DNA from: Staphylococcus kloosii | Lineage (GTDB): Bacteria; Bacillota; Bacilli; Staphylococcales; Staphylococcaceae | Reading direction: 5' to 3' | Length of the DNA: 64,000 nt | Assembly: GCF_003019255.1 (NCBI RefSeq) | Contig: NZ_CP027846.1 | Location: forward strand, 434,001 to 498,000 | Shown: positions 51,271 through 60,148 of the stretch, one piece after another | Layout: the number at the start of each line of letters is the position of its first letter | Position numbering within the stretch: the stretch's first letter is position 1 | Translations under genes and position numbers: made by a program | The notes under the pieces: model-generated | Told to the model about the DNA's origin: nothing | Seen by the model: only the letters and a program-made list of their open reading frames with translations | Databases searched by the model: none

Positions 51271-52650
51271 ATGAATCTTGGAGTTATTTTAAATCGAGTT
51301 TTTAGAATCAATGATAATCCGTTATTCCATTTTATTAATGAACATAAAGAAGATATTGATCAACTTGCGATATTAATACCTATCGAGGATATGTCAGACG
51401 TCAATAAAGTTAAACAACAATATTATTATGACGTAGCTGGGAGTTTTATTGAGGAATTAAAGCAATATAATATTCAACCATTTATAATACCTTACAATAA
51501 ATTAGAAGAGTTATGTTATAACTTAGAACTCACACATGTATTAATGGCTAAGGATATTATGAGTTATAATAAAGAAGAAAATGATTATCCTCATATTAGT
51601 GCTAAATTAAAACAACAGAAAATCAAAATTATAAGTAGACGCGTTAACCATTACTTACAACCTTCGGTAACTTTTAATAAACAACACGAACCATATAAGG
51701 TTTTTACAAGCTTTTATAAAGCTAATAGAGATAAGATAGTTAAAAAACCTACATATAATTATAAACTTAACGATATAAGCAGCCTCTGCGTAAAAGGGGA
51801 AAACAAGACTGAAATTACATTTAGTTCTGATAAAGATCTTGAACAGCAATCTATTAAAGCTTGGCAAGCATTTTTAAAAAATGATATAGGGTATTACGCT
51901 TCAAATAGAGACGATGTAGCACAAGCATATGTAAGTGGCATGAGCATTGATTTAGCATATGGCTTACTTGATATTACTATGGTAATGAATGATCTATTAG
52001 ATGATTATCCGAATGATGAGGAAAATTACGAGGCTTACATTAGAGAATTAATGTTTCGAGAATTTTACTATGTATTAATGACCCAATTTCCAGAAACAGC
52101 ACATCAATCATTTAATGAGAAATACCGTAAGTTGAATTGGTCTTATAGTAAAGCAAACTTTAAAGCTTGGACTGAGGGGAAAACAGGATTTCCACTAGTT
52201 GATGCTGCGATGCGTAAATTAAATAGAACAGGACATATGCACAATCGCTTAAGAATGGTCGTATCTCAATTTTTAACAAAAGATTTATTTATAGATTGGA
52301 CATGGGGTGAAGCATATTTTAAAAAATATTTGATCGATTACGATAACGCTTCGAATGTTCACGGTTGGCAATGGTCGGCTTCAACTGGTACCGATGCCGT
52401 ACCTTACTTCAGAATGTTTAATCCTAGTACACAAGGTGAGCGCTTTGATAAAAACGCTTATTTTATTAAAGAAGAATTACCGATTTTTGATGATGTACCA
52501 GCTAAATATATTCATCATCCAATGTCATATGTTGAACGTTTAAAAAAAGATTACGAGATTGAATTAGGAAAAGATTATCCGAAAGAACTTGTAGATCATA
52601 AAGCAAGTAGAGACTATGTCATGACTAAATTTAAAAACGTTGGTAAATAA
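51271..52650 (+). CDS. phrB: Deoxyribodipyrimidine photolyase
   Basis: The protein has 459 residues with the class I layout. The N-terminal alpha/beta antenna domain runs LGVILNRVFRINDNPLF (here N in place of the usual R-x-D-L-R pattern). The C-terminal FAD-binding helical domain has HNRLRMVVSQFLTKDLFIDW and WQWSASTGTDAVPYFRMFNP. It uses blue light to split cyclobutane pyrimidine dimers in DNA. GACGAGGAGG precedes the ATG. It is paired with DUF1722. Confidence 0.9.
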   Translation: MNLGVILNRVFRINDNPLFHFINEHKEDIDQLAILIPIEDMSDVNKVKQQYYYDVAGSFIEELKQYNIQPFIIPYNKLEELCYNLELTHVLMAKDIMSYNKEENDYPHISAKLKQQKIKIISRRVNHYLQPSVTFNKQHEPYKVFTSFYKANRDKIVKKPTYNYKLNDISSLCVKGENKTEITFSSDKDLEQQSIKAWQAFLKNDIGYYASNRDDVAQAYVSGMSIDLAYGLLDITMVMNDLLDDYPNDEENYEAYIRELMFREFYYVLMTQFPETAHQSFNEKYRKLNWSYSKANFKAWTEGKTGFPLVDAAMRKLNRTGHMHNRLRMVVSQFLTKDLFIDWTWGEAYFKKYLIDYDNASNVHGWQWSASTGTDAVPYFRMFNPSTQGERFDKNAYFIKEELPIFDDVPAKYIHHPMSYVERLKKDYEIELGKDYPKELVDHKASRDYVMTKFKNVGK

Positions 52651-52836
52651 AATATGGAAGTATAATTCGCTATAAAATTAGAAACAATAACGAATTTCTT
52701 ATATGAAATTTACTTTTAAGTGTTTCGGTTGGAAAAATCCTGGGAACAATAAGTAACAAATAAAGAGAATAAGTTACAAAAATAGCTAAATCTTATTCGA
52801 GTATTACATTAGTGTTACAAAGGTTTAGTGTTAGAA

Positions 52837-52881
52837 ATATGCTCTCGAAACTTTCACGATAGTTTTGAGAGCATATTTTTA
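52837..52881 (+). terminator. Hairpin terminator in the phrB-sceD interval
   Basis: A 16-bp stem (ATATGCTCTCGAAACT with AGTTTTGAGAGCATAT, one G-T pair) ends in a T-run. It is about 185 bases after phrB. Bases 52651-52836 hold nothing that I recognise, so a small transcript ending here is possible. Confidence 0.75.
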
Positions 52882-52903
52882 TGTCTATTTTTAACGATTT
52901 TAG

Positions 52904-52920
52904 TGTAATTAGGATGTAAT
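52904..52920 (+). promoter_or_regulatory. WalR (YycF) binding site before sceD
   Basis: TGTAAT-TAGGA-TGTAAT is a perfect direct repeat with a 5-base spacer as in the WalR consensus TGTWAH-N5-TGTWAH. It lies about 116 bases before the sceD start. The cell-wall regulator WalKR is known to control sceD and isaA in S. aureus. Confidence 0.75.
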
Positions 52921-53035
52921 GAAGTGCCTATTTTTTTTATTTGCCTGTAACCTACACCCTTTTTTTAGATGTTATAGTGATTACAGCAAATTAATCATAT
53001 AAAACTTATTACCTTATAGGAGGATTTTTTAAATT

Positions 53036-53755
53036 ATGAAAAAAACAGTATTAACTTCAACAATAGCTTTAGGATTAGGTGTAACAGGATTAGCGACAGG
53101 ACATCATGCAAACGCAGCAGAAACTACTGGAGCTGACCATGCACATTTAGCACAATTAGCGCAAAATAACCCTTCTGAATTAAACGCGAAACCAGTTCAA
53201 GAAGGTTCATATAATATTAGCTTTAACCAAAATGGTACTAACTACCACTTCTCATCAAATGGCAAAACTTGGTCTTGGGGCTTCGGTGGAGGTTCTGATC
53301 AAGCATCAACTAGTGAACAAGCTCAACCACAACAACAAACTCAACAATCTGCTCAAACTCAAGAGCAACCAAAACAACAAGAGCAAACTCAACAACCTGC
53401 TCAAACTCAAGAACAACCAAAACAACAACAAGCACCACAAACTGAATCAACTCAACAACCACAACAAGAATCTACTTCAAGTAATTCAAGTTCAAGTGAT
53501 GACAGCGGTTCTTCAGTAAACGTTAACGATCACTTAAAATTAATCGCTCAACGTGAATCAGGTGGCGACATCCATGCTACAAATGCATCTTCAGGTGCAT
53601 CAGGTAAATATCAATTCTTACAAACTACATGGGATTCAGTAGCACCTGCTCAATACAAAGGTCAACCAGCTTCATCTGCTCCTGAATCAGTACAAGACGC
53701 TGCAGCTGTTAAATTATACAACACTGCTGGTGCTTCACAATGGGTAACTGCATAA
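53036..53755 (+). CDS. sceD: SceD-type lytic transglycosylase (secreted)
   Basis: The protein has 239 residues. The signal peptide (KKTVLTSTIALGLGVTGLA, ending HANA-AE) is followed by an N-terminal domain with YHFSSNGKTWSWG. Next comes a Gln/Pro/Thr-rich linker with a repeated block, then the transglycosylase domain LKLIAQRESGGDIHATNASS with the catalytic Glu, ending GASQWVTA. The C-terminal half is nearly the same as S. aureus SceD, while the linker is longer and more repetitive. It cleaves peptidoglycan glycan strands during growth and separation. A terminator follows. Confidence 0.9.
   Translation: MKKTVLTSTIALGLGVTGLATGHHANAAETTGADHAHLAQLAQNNPSELNAKPVQEGSYNISFNQNGTNYHFSSNGKTWSWGFGGGSDQASTSEQAQPQQQTQQSAQTQEQPKQQEQTQQPAQTQEQPKQQQAPQTESTQQPQQESTSSNSSSSDDSGSSVNVNDHLKLIAQRESGGDIHATNASSGASGKYQFLQTTWDSVAPAQYKGQPASSAPESVQDAAAVKLYNTAGASQWVTA
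53332..53450 (+). repeat. Coding tandem repeat in the SceD linker
   Basis: Two consecutive units of about 48 bases encode AQTQEQPKQQ-rich blocks, QQSAQTQEQPKQQEQT and then QQPAQTQEQPKQQQAPQT. Their DNA is almost identical, so unit number could vary between strains. Confidence 0.7.
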
Positions 53756-53785
53756 TTTTAAACTAAATTATGTATAACTATTTAT

Positions 53786-53825
53786 AATAAGCCCTATCTC
53801 AAGAGAGGTAGGGCTTATTTTTTTA
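53786..53825 (+). terminator. Intrinsic terminator of sceD
   Basis: AATAAGCCCTATCTC pairs with GAGGTAGGGCTTATT around AAGA, then T7. Confidence 0.88.
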
Positions 53826-53956
53826 TGTTATTTCATCAAAATAACTATAAAAGTACTATTGCAATGCGTTTTACCCATAAAGATAAAATAACTATGATAA
53901 TCTTAATATTGAGAGCAATATGTACATGAATAAACGAATGAAAGGGAGCGTAATTT

Positions 53957-55210
53957 ATGAAAAAATTTATTAACGCCACTATTTATGGCGTACCGGATGC
54001 TACTGAATTTATCATTGACGATAATGGGCAATTCAAAGCGGTTGGTAATAATCTTGAAGAAGTCAATGAAGCAATAGATTTAGAAGGAAGATTAGTGTTA
54101 CCTCCTTTCGTAGATCCGCATGTACATTTAGACTATATTTTCACAGGGTTAGGCGAAGGTAACGCTAATGTTTCCGGTACATTATTTGAAGGCATTCAGC
54201 GTTGGAGTGACAATAAAAAAGAACTAACAGAAGAAGTCGTACGCGAACGTGCGCTAGCTGGTATTCGTAAAGAAATGAATAAAGGTGTTCAATTTATCCG
54301 TACTCATGTTGATATAACAGATCCAGATTTAACAGGTATGAAAGCAATGTTGAAACTACGTGATGAGTTAAAAGACTACGTCACAATTCAATTAGTCGCA
54401 TTCCCTCAAGAAGGTTTCTTTAGATTCGAAGGCGCCGAGCAATTAATGGAAAAAGCATTAGAAATGGGTGCTGATGTTGCCGGAGGTATTCCACACTTTG
54501 AAATCTCATACGAGCACGGTGTAGAATCATTACGTCGCATTATCGCGATGGCTAAAAAATATAATACACAGATTGATATTCATTGTGACGAAAATGATGA
54601 TCCTAATAGTCGATTTTTAGAAGTATTAAATGCCTTAGTTATGGAAGAAAACTATGGTCAATATACGACAGCGAGCCATACTTGCAGTTTTGGTGCGGTT
54701 GAAAATAGTTATGCCAATAAAATGATGGGCTTATTTAGAGAATCAAAAATTAACTTTATTGTGTGCCCAACTGAAAATATGCATTTACAAGGTAGAGGAG
54801 ATAACTATCCAGTTCGTCGTGGCATTACACGCGTGAAAGAACTATTAAATAATGGTAATAATTTAGCATTTGCCCAAGACTCAATTGCTGATTACTTCTA
54901 TCCTTTAGGTAATGGTAATATGATGAATATTTTAGATAATGGTATTCATTTAGCACACTATACACATATTGATGAAATTAATAAAGCATTGGACTTAATT
55001 ACTTATAATAGCGCAAATATTTTACGAGTAAATGAGCAATACGGTATAGAAGAAGGTAAACCAGCAAACTTTATCGTCATAGATGCACAAGATGCTTATG
55101 AAGCAGTTCGTGAACGCGCTGAAGTTATTACTTCAGTACGTAATGGAGAATATATATTTAAACGTGCACCTAGAAAAAATGATATAGAAATAGATTTCTT
55201 AAAAAATTAA
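53957..55210 (+). CDS. Cytosine deaminase-type amidohydrolase (CodA-like)
   Basis: The protein has 417 residues. It has FVDPHVHLDYIF with the His-x-His metal pair, GIPHFE, DIHCDEND with the catalytic His and Glu, TASHTCSFGAV and AQDSIADYFYPLGNGNM with the final Asp. This layout matches CodA, which hydrolyses cytosine to uracil; relatives act on isoguanine or creatinine-like compounds. No cytosine permease gene is adjacent, so the substrate is not certain. AAAGGGAG precedes the ATG. Confidence 0.83.
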   Translation: MKKFINATIYGVPDATEFIIDDNGQFKAVGNNLEEVNEAIDLEGRLVLPPFVDPHVHLDYIFTGLGEGNANVSGTLFEGIQRWSDNKKELTEEVVRERALAGIRKEMNKGVQFIRTHVDITDPDLTGMKAMLKLRDELKDYVTIQLVAFPQEGFFRFEGAEQLMEKALEMGADVAGGIPHFEISYEHGVESLRRIIAMAKKYNTQIDIHCDENDDPNSRFLEVLNALVMEENYGQYTTASHTCSFGAVENSYANKMMGLFRESKINFIVCPTENMHLQGRGDNYPVRRGITRVKELLNNGNNLAFAQDSIADYFYPLGNGNMMNILDNGIHLAHYTHIDEINKALDLITYNSANILRVNEQYGIEEGKPANFIVIDAQDAYEAVRERAEVITSVRNGEYIFKRAPRKNDIEIDFLKN

Positions 55211-55296
55211 ACTGCACTTATTATTTATAATAGCTAAAACGTCTGATTGTTAATTTTCTTTTTGGGGTAAATTAATAATGGATGAGGTGAATGATA

Positions 55297-55773
55297 ATGA
55301 CAAATATTTCTTGCAAACGTATTTTATTAACTGGTTTAGCAGGTGGATTAGTCGGCGGTATGGTTAAAATGGGCTGGGAAAGTATCGTCCCACCTAGGAC
55401 GCCAGAACGTGATGAAGAACCGCCACCAGTAACGATGATGAAACAATTTAAAGTGCCAGACAGTATTCAAAATTATACTGTGACGTATAATAGTAATGAA
55501 ATACCATTAGCAGTTATGGGTATTCACTATGGATTTTCCGTCGCTAACGCATTTGTTTATGCAATATTAGCAGAGAAATGTTATAAAATTACATTAGGTA
55601 AAGGATTGTTATTTGGTGTTGCAATTCATGTTATCTTTCATGAATGGTTATTGCCAAAATTAAAACTAACACCTGAAGCGAGCGAATTGCCTATTCAAGA
55701 GCATGTTTCTGAATTGCTAGGACATATTATATGGATGAATAGTATAGATTTATTCAGAAATGCAGTTAAATAA
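55297..55773 (+). CDS. YagU family inner membrane protein (DUF1440)
   Basis: The protein has 158 residues and about three membrane segments. LAGGLVGGMVKMGWESIVPPRTPERDEEPPP near the start is the DUF1440/YagU pattern, and FHEWLLPKLKLTPEASELP follows in the second half. In E. coli YagU is linked to acid resistance. The ATG at 55297, 8 bases after GAGGTGA, is preferred to the one at 55291, which is too close. It is a single gene with a strong terminator. Confidence 0.85.
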   Translation: MTNISCKRILLTGLAGGLVGGMVKMGWESIVPPRTPERDEEPPPVTMMKQFKVPDSIQNYTVTYNSNEIPLAVMGIHYGFSVANAFVYAILAEKCYKITLGKGLLFGVAIHVIFHEWLLPKLKLTPEASELPIQEHVSELLGHIIWMNSIDLFRNAVK

Positions 55774-55789
55774 TATATACAATTATCTT

Positions 55790-55823
55790 CAGTGGTTCCA
55801 ATAAATGGAATCACTGTTTTTTT
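55790..55823 (+). terminator. Intrinsic terminator of the yagU-like gene
   Basis: CAGTGGTTCCA pairs with TGGAATCACTG (one G-T pair), followed by T7. Confidence 0.88.
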
Positions 55824-55936
55824 ACATTAATATGTTGGATGAAATTTTCCAAATATAAATACTTGTGCAATACATAATTACGTGAAGTTAGGGTATAAGT
55901 TATGCATAAACTACGTAGGGGAGGCTACTATTTGTT

Positions 55937-57529
55937 ATGCGATTGAATAAATTAACAGTAGTGTTTTGGGTTGCCCTAGCGGTTTGTACTTTATTCGTTG
56001 TTTATGGTGCTATATGGCCTAAACAATTAGAAACGGGTACTCAAGCAATTACGAATTTTATAGCAGTAAATTTTGGTTGGTATTATTTATTGTTAGTTTT
56101 AGTAATACTTATTGTCTGTGTTTATTTATTATTTTCTAGATATGCTTCAATTACTTTGGGAGAAGAAGGCGAAGAACCCGAGTTCTCACTTAAGTCATGG
56201 TTCGCCATGTTATTTAGTGCTGGTATGGGCATGGGTCTTGTCTTTTGGACGACGGCTGAACCAATCAGCCATGCATATACGTTAACGCCGATTCATAAAG
56301 CTGGTACACAGACGGCAATTAACGATGCGATGCAGTTTGCCTTTTTCCATTGGGGTATACATGCATGGGCAGTTTACGGCATTGTTGCCTTAGTATTTGC
56401 ATATTTTAATTTCCACAAAGGATATCCGGGTTTAGTGAGTGCAACGCTCACACCAATATTTGGTACAAAAATGATGAGAGGACCTATTGGTGGTGCTATT
56501 GATGTTTTAGCCATTATTGCGACGGTTACAGGTGTCGCAGCAACTTTAGGATTTGGTGCGTTACAAATTAACCAAGGCTTACACTTTTTATTTAAAACAC
56601 CTTCGAATTTTGCCATGCAAGTAGCGATTATTATTATTGCTACGATATTATTTACATGGTCTGCGTGGTCAGGTATTGATAAAGGAATAAAAAGTTTAAG
56701 TAATATTAATATGGTTTTGGCATTTGTAGTGTTAGTAGGATTATTTATCGTAGGCCCGACATTACAAATTTTAAATACATTTACGAATGCATTGGGAGAT
56801 TATATTTTTAATTTCTTCAAAATGAGTTTACGTATTCCACAAAGTGGTGGAGAGAAATTCCAATGGGTGCAACAGTGGACGTTGTTCTATTGGGCATGGT
56901 GGATTTCATGGGCACCATTCGTAGGTATCTTTATTTCTCGCGTGTCACGTGGTAGAACAATTAAAGAATTTATTTTAGGTGTCTTATTTGTGCCAGCACT
57001 TGTCTGCTTTATATTCTTTGCAGTCTTTGGTGCTTCAGCAATCTTTGTGCAACAACATGGCATTGCCAATATTGCTAAGGAAGCAACTGAAACAGCGACG
57101 TTTGCAACGCTAGAACATTTCCCATTGGGCTTTGTCCTAAGCATACTTACATTATTTGTCATCATGATTTTCTTCGTAACTTCAGCAGACTCCGCAACGT
57201 ATGTGTTAGGTATGTTAAGTTCTAAAGGTGAAATTAACCCATCTGGTATCGTAAAAGTAAGTTGGGGTGTAATCTTAGCTTTATTCGCAATTATTATGAT
57301 ATACACGGGAGGCACGCAATCGATTCAAAACCTCTTGATCATTGCGGCGCTACCTTTCTCCCTTGTCATAATCTTTATGATGTGGGCATTGTTTAAATCC
57401 CTAGCTTTAGAAAAGCCGCGACATACCAATAACAAACTGTACGTCGGGGATGAAAAGTTATTGCATTATCGGAAAGTAAATCAAGACGTTATTGAAGAAA
57501 ATAGCGATCAACAACATACAACTAAATAA
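55937..57529 (+). CDS. BCCT family glycine betaine/choline/carnitine transporter
   Basis: The protein has 530 residues and 12 membrane segments. GMGMGLVFWTTAEPISHAYT contains the conserved WTTAEP region, and WAWWISWAPFVGIFISRVSR is the BCCT signature with the Trp-rich substrate box. It imports trimethylammonium compounds with sodium or protons for osmoprotection; sequence alone does not tell betaine from choline or carnitine. The cytosolic tail is short. GGGGAGG lies about 13 bases before the ATG, which is a little long. Confidence 0.9.
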   Translation: MRLNKLTVVFWVALAVCTLFVVYGAIWPKQLETGTQAITNFIAVNFGWYYLLLVLVILIVCVYLLFSRYASITLGEEGEEPEFSLKSWFAMLFSAGMGMGLVFWTTAEPISHAYTLTPIHKAGTQTAINDAMQFAFFHWGIHAWAVYGIVALVFAYFNFHKGYPGLVSATLTPIFGTKMMRGPIGGAIDVLAIIATVTGVAATLGFGALQINQGLHFLFKTPSNFAMQVAIIIIATILFTWSAWSGIDKGIKSLSNINMVLAFVVLVGLFIVGPTLQILNTFTNALGDYIFNFFKMSLRIPQSGGEKFQWVQQWTLFYWAWWISWAPFVGIFISRVSRGRTIKEFILGVLFVPALVCFIFFAVFGASAIFVQQHGIANIAKEATETATFATLEHFPLGFVLSILTLFVIMIFFVTSADSATYVLGMLSSKGEINPSGIVKVSWGVILALFAIIMIYTGGTQSIQNLLIIAALPFSLVIIFMMWALFKSLALEKPRHTNNKLYVGDEKLLHYRKVNQDVIEENSDQQHTTK

Positions 57530-57540
57530 ATTTGATATTG

Positions 57541-57573
57541 AGGCTGTGGCGTATAATGTCACAGTCTTTTTTT
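57541..57573 (+). terminator. Intrinsic terminator of the BCCT gene
   Basis: GGCTGTG pairs with CACAGTC and is followed by T7. Confidence 0.82.
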
Positions 57574-57677
57574 GTGGGCGATTACTTTTTGCATTCTATA
57601 TTTTTTGAAAATCAATTTATTTTTTATCTTATTATATTGGCCGTCTTTCATCGACTTAAATACTGTGGTATGGTTTT

Positions 57678-57691
57678 TAAAAGCGTTTACA
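57678..57691 (+). promoter_or_regulatory. cre-like site before the DUF969-DUF979-pcp operon
   Basis: TAAAAGCGTTTACA matches the cre consensus at all fixed positions but one (A in place of G at position 2). It lies 18 bases before the DUF969 start codon, where CcpA would obstruct transcription. Confidence 0.6.
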
Positions 57692-57708
57692 TAAAAGGGG
57701 GAATCAAT

Positions 57709-58413
57709 ATGGAATGGTTAAAATTAATTGGTATTGTCATTATCATTGTCGGTTTTTTATTAAAAATTGACACGATTGCGGTCGTCTTAATCGCGGCAAT
57801 AGTGACGGGGCTTGTATCTGGTATGGATTTTACAGATATCTTGTCTACTTTAGGAAAAGCATTTACTGATAATAGGTTAGTGACTTTGTTTTTACTAACG
57901 TTACCAATGGTTGGTTTGATTGAACGCTTCGGCTTAAAACAACAAGCTTCTAAGTTGATTGGTAAGATTGATAAGGTCACAAGTGGTAGGCTGATGACCG
58001 TTTATTTAGGCGTTAGAGAATTAGCGGGGCTTGCATCTATTAGAATAGGGGGACATCCTCAATTTGTGCGACCGTTGATTAATCCAATGGTACAAGGTGC
58101 ATTACGTACGCGTTTTAAATTAAACAGTAAGCAAGTAGAGGATAAGGATGTAGAACTTATTAAAGCTCAAACATCGGCGATGGAAAATTACGGTAATTTC
58201 TTCGGCCAGAATTTATTTGTCGGTGGCGCAGGTATTTTATTAATGGTGGGTACTTTTAAATCGTTAAAGATTAATGTCGATGCGGTTGATTTAGCTCTAG
58301 CATCTGTACCTATAGCACTTATTACCTTTGTCATTGTGTGGCTTAATAATATGCGCTTAGATCGCTATTTCCAACGTAAATATGAACAACAAGAGGTGAC
58401 GAAAGATGAGTAG
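57709..58413 (+). CDS. DUF969 domain membrane protein
   Basis: The protein has 234 residues and about five membrane segments, with LVTLFLLTLPMVGLIERFG and LIGKIDKVTSGRLMTVYLG between them and a middle loop ELAGLASIRIGGHPQFVRPL. It fits DUF969, which nearly always occurs with DUF979. The two look like halves of one carrier. The ATG at 57709 has AAAAGGGGG 7 bases upstream, and the frame further upstream (from 57532) has no ribosome binding site. Its neighbour pcp suggests a link to pyroglutamate-peptides. Confidence 0.85.
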   Translation: MEWLKLIGIVIIIVGFLLKIDTIAVVLIAAIVTGLVSGMDFTDILSTLGKAFTDNRLVTLFLLTLPMVGLIERFGLKQQASKLIGKIDKVTSGRLMTVYLGVRELAGLASIRIGGHPQFVRPLINPMVQGALRTRFKLNSKQVEDKDVELIKAQTSAMENYGNFFGQNLFVGGAGILLMVGTFKSLKINVDAVDLALASVPIALITFVIVWLNNMRLDRYFQRKYEQQEVTKDE

Positions 58414-59332
58414 TCAAACTTTAGATACTTTGTTAGAAATATTTTATGTGTTAATTGGTTTGCAATTGTTTTATACAGCCTTACGTGTTTTAAAGGCACA
58501 GGATAAAAGTAAGAAATATGGTACGGCGTTATTTTGGATTATTTTAGGCGTATTATTTATTTTTGGACCTTACATACCAAGCAGCATTAACGGTGTCTTG
58601 ATATTATGCATGGGTGCACTGACTTTATTCAAACAAGTAGCAATTAAAAATATTGTAGACGTTACTGATAAAGAAGTAGCAGAGGGTGCAACAAAATATG
58701 GTAATAAACTTTTTATTCCTGCTATCGTTTTAGCGGTAGTAGCCGTCGTAGTATCGAATTGGACGCCACTTGGAGGTGCAGTTGGCTTAGGTGTAGCTTC
58801 TATCGTCGGTATAATCACTGCGGTAGTCGTAATTAAACCTAAAGCTTCTTACATTTTATATGATAGTGATAGACTGACACAGCAAGTTGGGACAGTCGGT
58901 ATCTTACCACAATTTTTAGCCGCATTAGGTGTGCTATTTACGGTGAGTGGTGTAGGTAACGTCATTTCTAAAGGGATATCATCATTTTTACCAGAAGGTA
59001 ATCATTTGATTGGTGCCACGGCTTATATTATAGGCATGGTCTTATTTACAATGTTGATGGGTAATGCGTTTGCAGCTTTTACAGTTATCACAGCGAGTAT
59101 TGGTATGCCATTCGTTATTGCGCAAGGCGGAGATCCTGCGATAGCTGGGGCGTTAGCAATGACAGGTGGCTTTTGTGGTACTTTACTAACTCCGATGGCT
59201 GCGAACTTTAATACATTGCCAGTTGCTTTACTCGAAATGAAAGAAGAATTTGGCGTTATTAAAGCACAAGTTCCTATTGCCCTTACGTTGATTATCGTAC
59301 ATATCGTATTAATGTATTTTTGGGCATTTTAA
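58406..59332 (+). CDS. DUF979 domain membrane protein
   Basis: The protein has 308 residues and about eight or nine membrane segments. AFTVITASIGMPFVIAQGGDP and GGFCGTLLTPMAANFNTLPVALLEM belong to the DUF979 family. Its start overlaps the DUF969 stop by 8 bases, so the two are translationally coupled and probably work together as one permease. The transport substrate is not known; 5-oxoproline peptides are a guess from the peptidase that follows. Confidence 0.85.
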   Translation: MSSQTLDTLLEIFYVLIGLQLFYTALRVLKAQDKSKKYGTALFWIILGVLFIFGPYIPSSINGVLILCMGALTLFKQVAIKNIVDVTDKEVAEGATKYGNKLFIPAIVLAVVAVVVSNWTPLGGAVGLGVASIVGIITAVVVIKPKASYILYDSDRLTQQVGTVGILPQFLAALGVLFTVSGVGNVISKGISSFLPEGNHLIGATAYIIGMVLFTMLMGNAFAAFTVITASIGMPFVIAQGGDPAIAGALAMTGGFCGTLLTPMAANFNTLPVALLEMKEEFGVIKAQVPIALTLIIVHIVLMYFWAF

Positions 59333-59350
59333 TTATAAGGAGGAAACATT

Positions 59351-59989
59351 ATGAAAATATTAATAGCAGCATTTGATCCATTTGGTGGAGAGAAAGTAAA
59401 TCCAGCGTTAGAAGCGGTAAAGCAATTGCCAGAGCAAATTGGTGAACATCATATTACAAAATTAGAGATTCCTACCGTGTTCCATGAATCAAAAGATGTA
59501 CTAGCAGAAGCCTTGTCTCAAGACAGTTATGAAGCTGTGTTAACGATCGGACAAGCCGGCGGACGCTTCGAATTAACGCCCGAACGTGTTGGCATTAATA
59601 TTGATGATGCACGTATTGCGGATAATAAAGGGAATCAACCTATTGATGCGCTAATTCAACCACAAGGAGCTCCGGCTTATTTTTCTAATATGCCAGTGAA
59701 AGCAATGACTGAAGCCATTCAAAATGCTGGTGTACCGGCACGATTGTCAAATACAGCCGGTACCTTTGTCTGTAATCATATTTTATATCAAATGGGGTAT
59801 CTACAAGCGACATCTTATCCAGAGCTGTTATTTGGCTTTATCCATGTGCCGTTTATACCTGCACAAGTTGCGACGAAACAAAATGTACCTTCAATGTCTT
59901 TAGACACTATTGTGCAAGGTTTGACTGCGGCAATCAAAGCGATATCTAACTCAGATGATAGCCATGTAGCATTAGGAGAAACGCATTAA
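59351..59989 (+). CDS. pcp: Pyrrolidone-carboxylate peptidase
   Basis: The protein has 212 residues of the C15 cysteine peptidase family. AAFDPFGGEKVNPALEAV is at the start, then GQAGGRFELTPERVGIN (catalytic Glu), NTAGTFVCNHILYQMGYL with the active Cys, and LFGFIHVPFIP with the active His. It removes N-terminal pyroglutamate from peptides in the cytoplasm. AAGGAGG precedes the ATG. It is the last gene of the DUF969-DUF979-pcp operon, 18 bases after DUF979. Confidence 0.93.
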   Translation: MKILIAAFDPFGGEKVNPALEAVKQLPEQIGEHHITKLEIPTVFHESKDVLAEALSQDSYEAVLTIGQAGGRFELTPERVGINIDDARIADNKGNQPIDALIQPQGAPAYFSNMPVKAMTEAIQNAGVPARLSNTAGTFVCNHILYQMGYLQATSYPELLFGFIHVPFIPAQVATKQNVPSMSLDTIVQGLTAAIKAISNSDDSHVALGETH

Positions 59990-60008
59990 ATCGAATAATA
60001 TGTATAAA

Positions 60009-60042
60009 AACGCCCTCTATCAATAAATGATGAGGGCGTCTT
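60009..60042 (+). terminator. Intrinsic terminator of pcp
   Basis: CGCCCTC pairs with GAGGGCG within a larger A/T-rich stem. Confidence 0.75.
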
Positions 60043-60073
60043 AGTTATCTAAAGTAAAGATAACCCTAGTGGG

Positions 60074-60119
60074 AGTGGGACTACAAATGTATTTAAGCAT
60101 TCATAGTCCCGCTCTATTT
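60074..60119. terminator. Hairpin between convergent pcp and hsp20
   Basis: AGTGGGACTA pairs with TAGTCCCGCT; inside is AATG/CATT. The GTAGTCCC-like string recalls the first hairpin of the dispersed repeat. It may end the hsp20 transcript or act in both directions. Confidence 0.65.
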
Positions 60120-60148
60120 TATTATTCATGTCTTTAACCAAGCATTAA

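Noticed and set aside
53232..53519. 95-residue frame inside sceD
   Set aside because: It is an alternative frame of the repetitive linker (Asn/Leu/Lys-rich readout of CAA repeats) with no start signal.
55241..55270. SigB promoter before the yagU-like gene
   Set aside because: GGGTAA is present but no GTTT-like -35 occurs at an acceptable distance.
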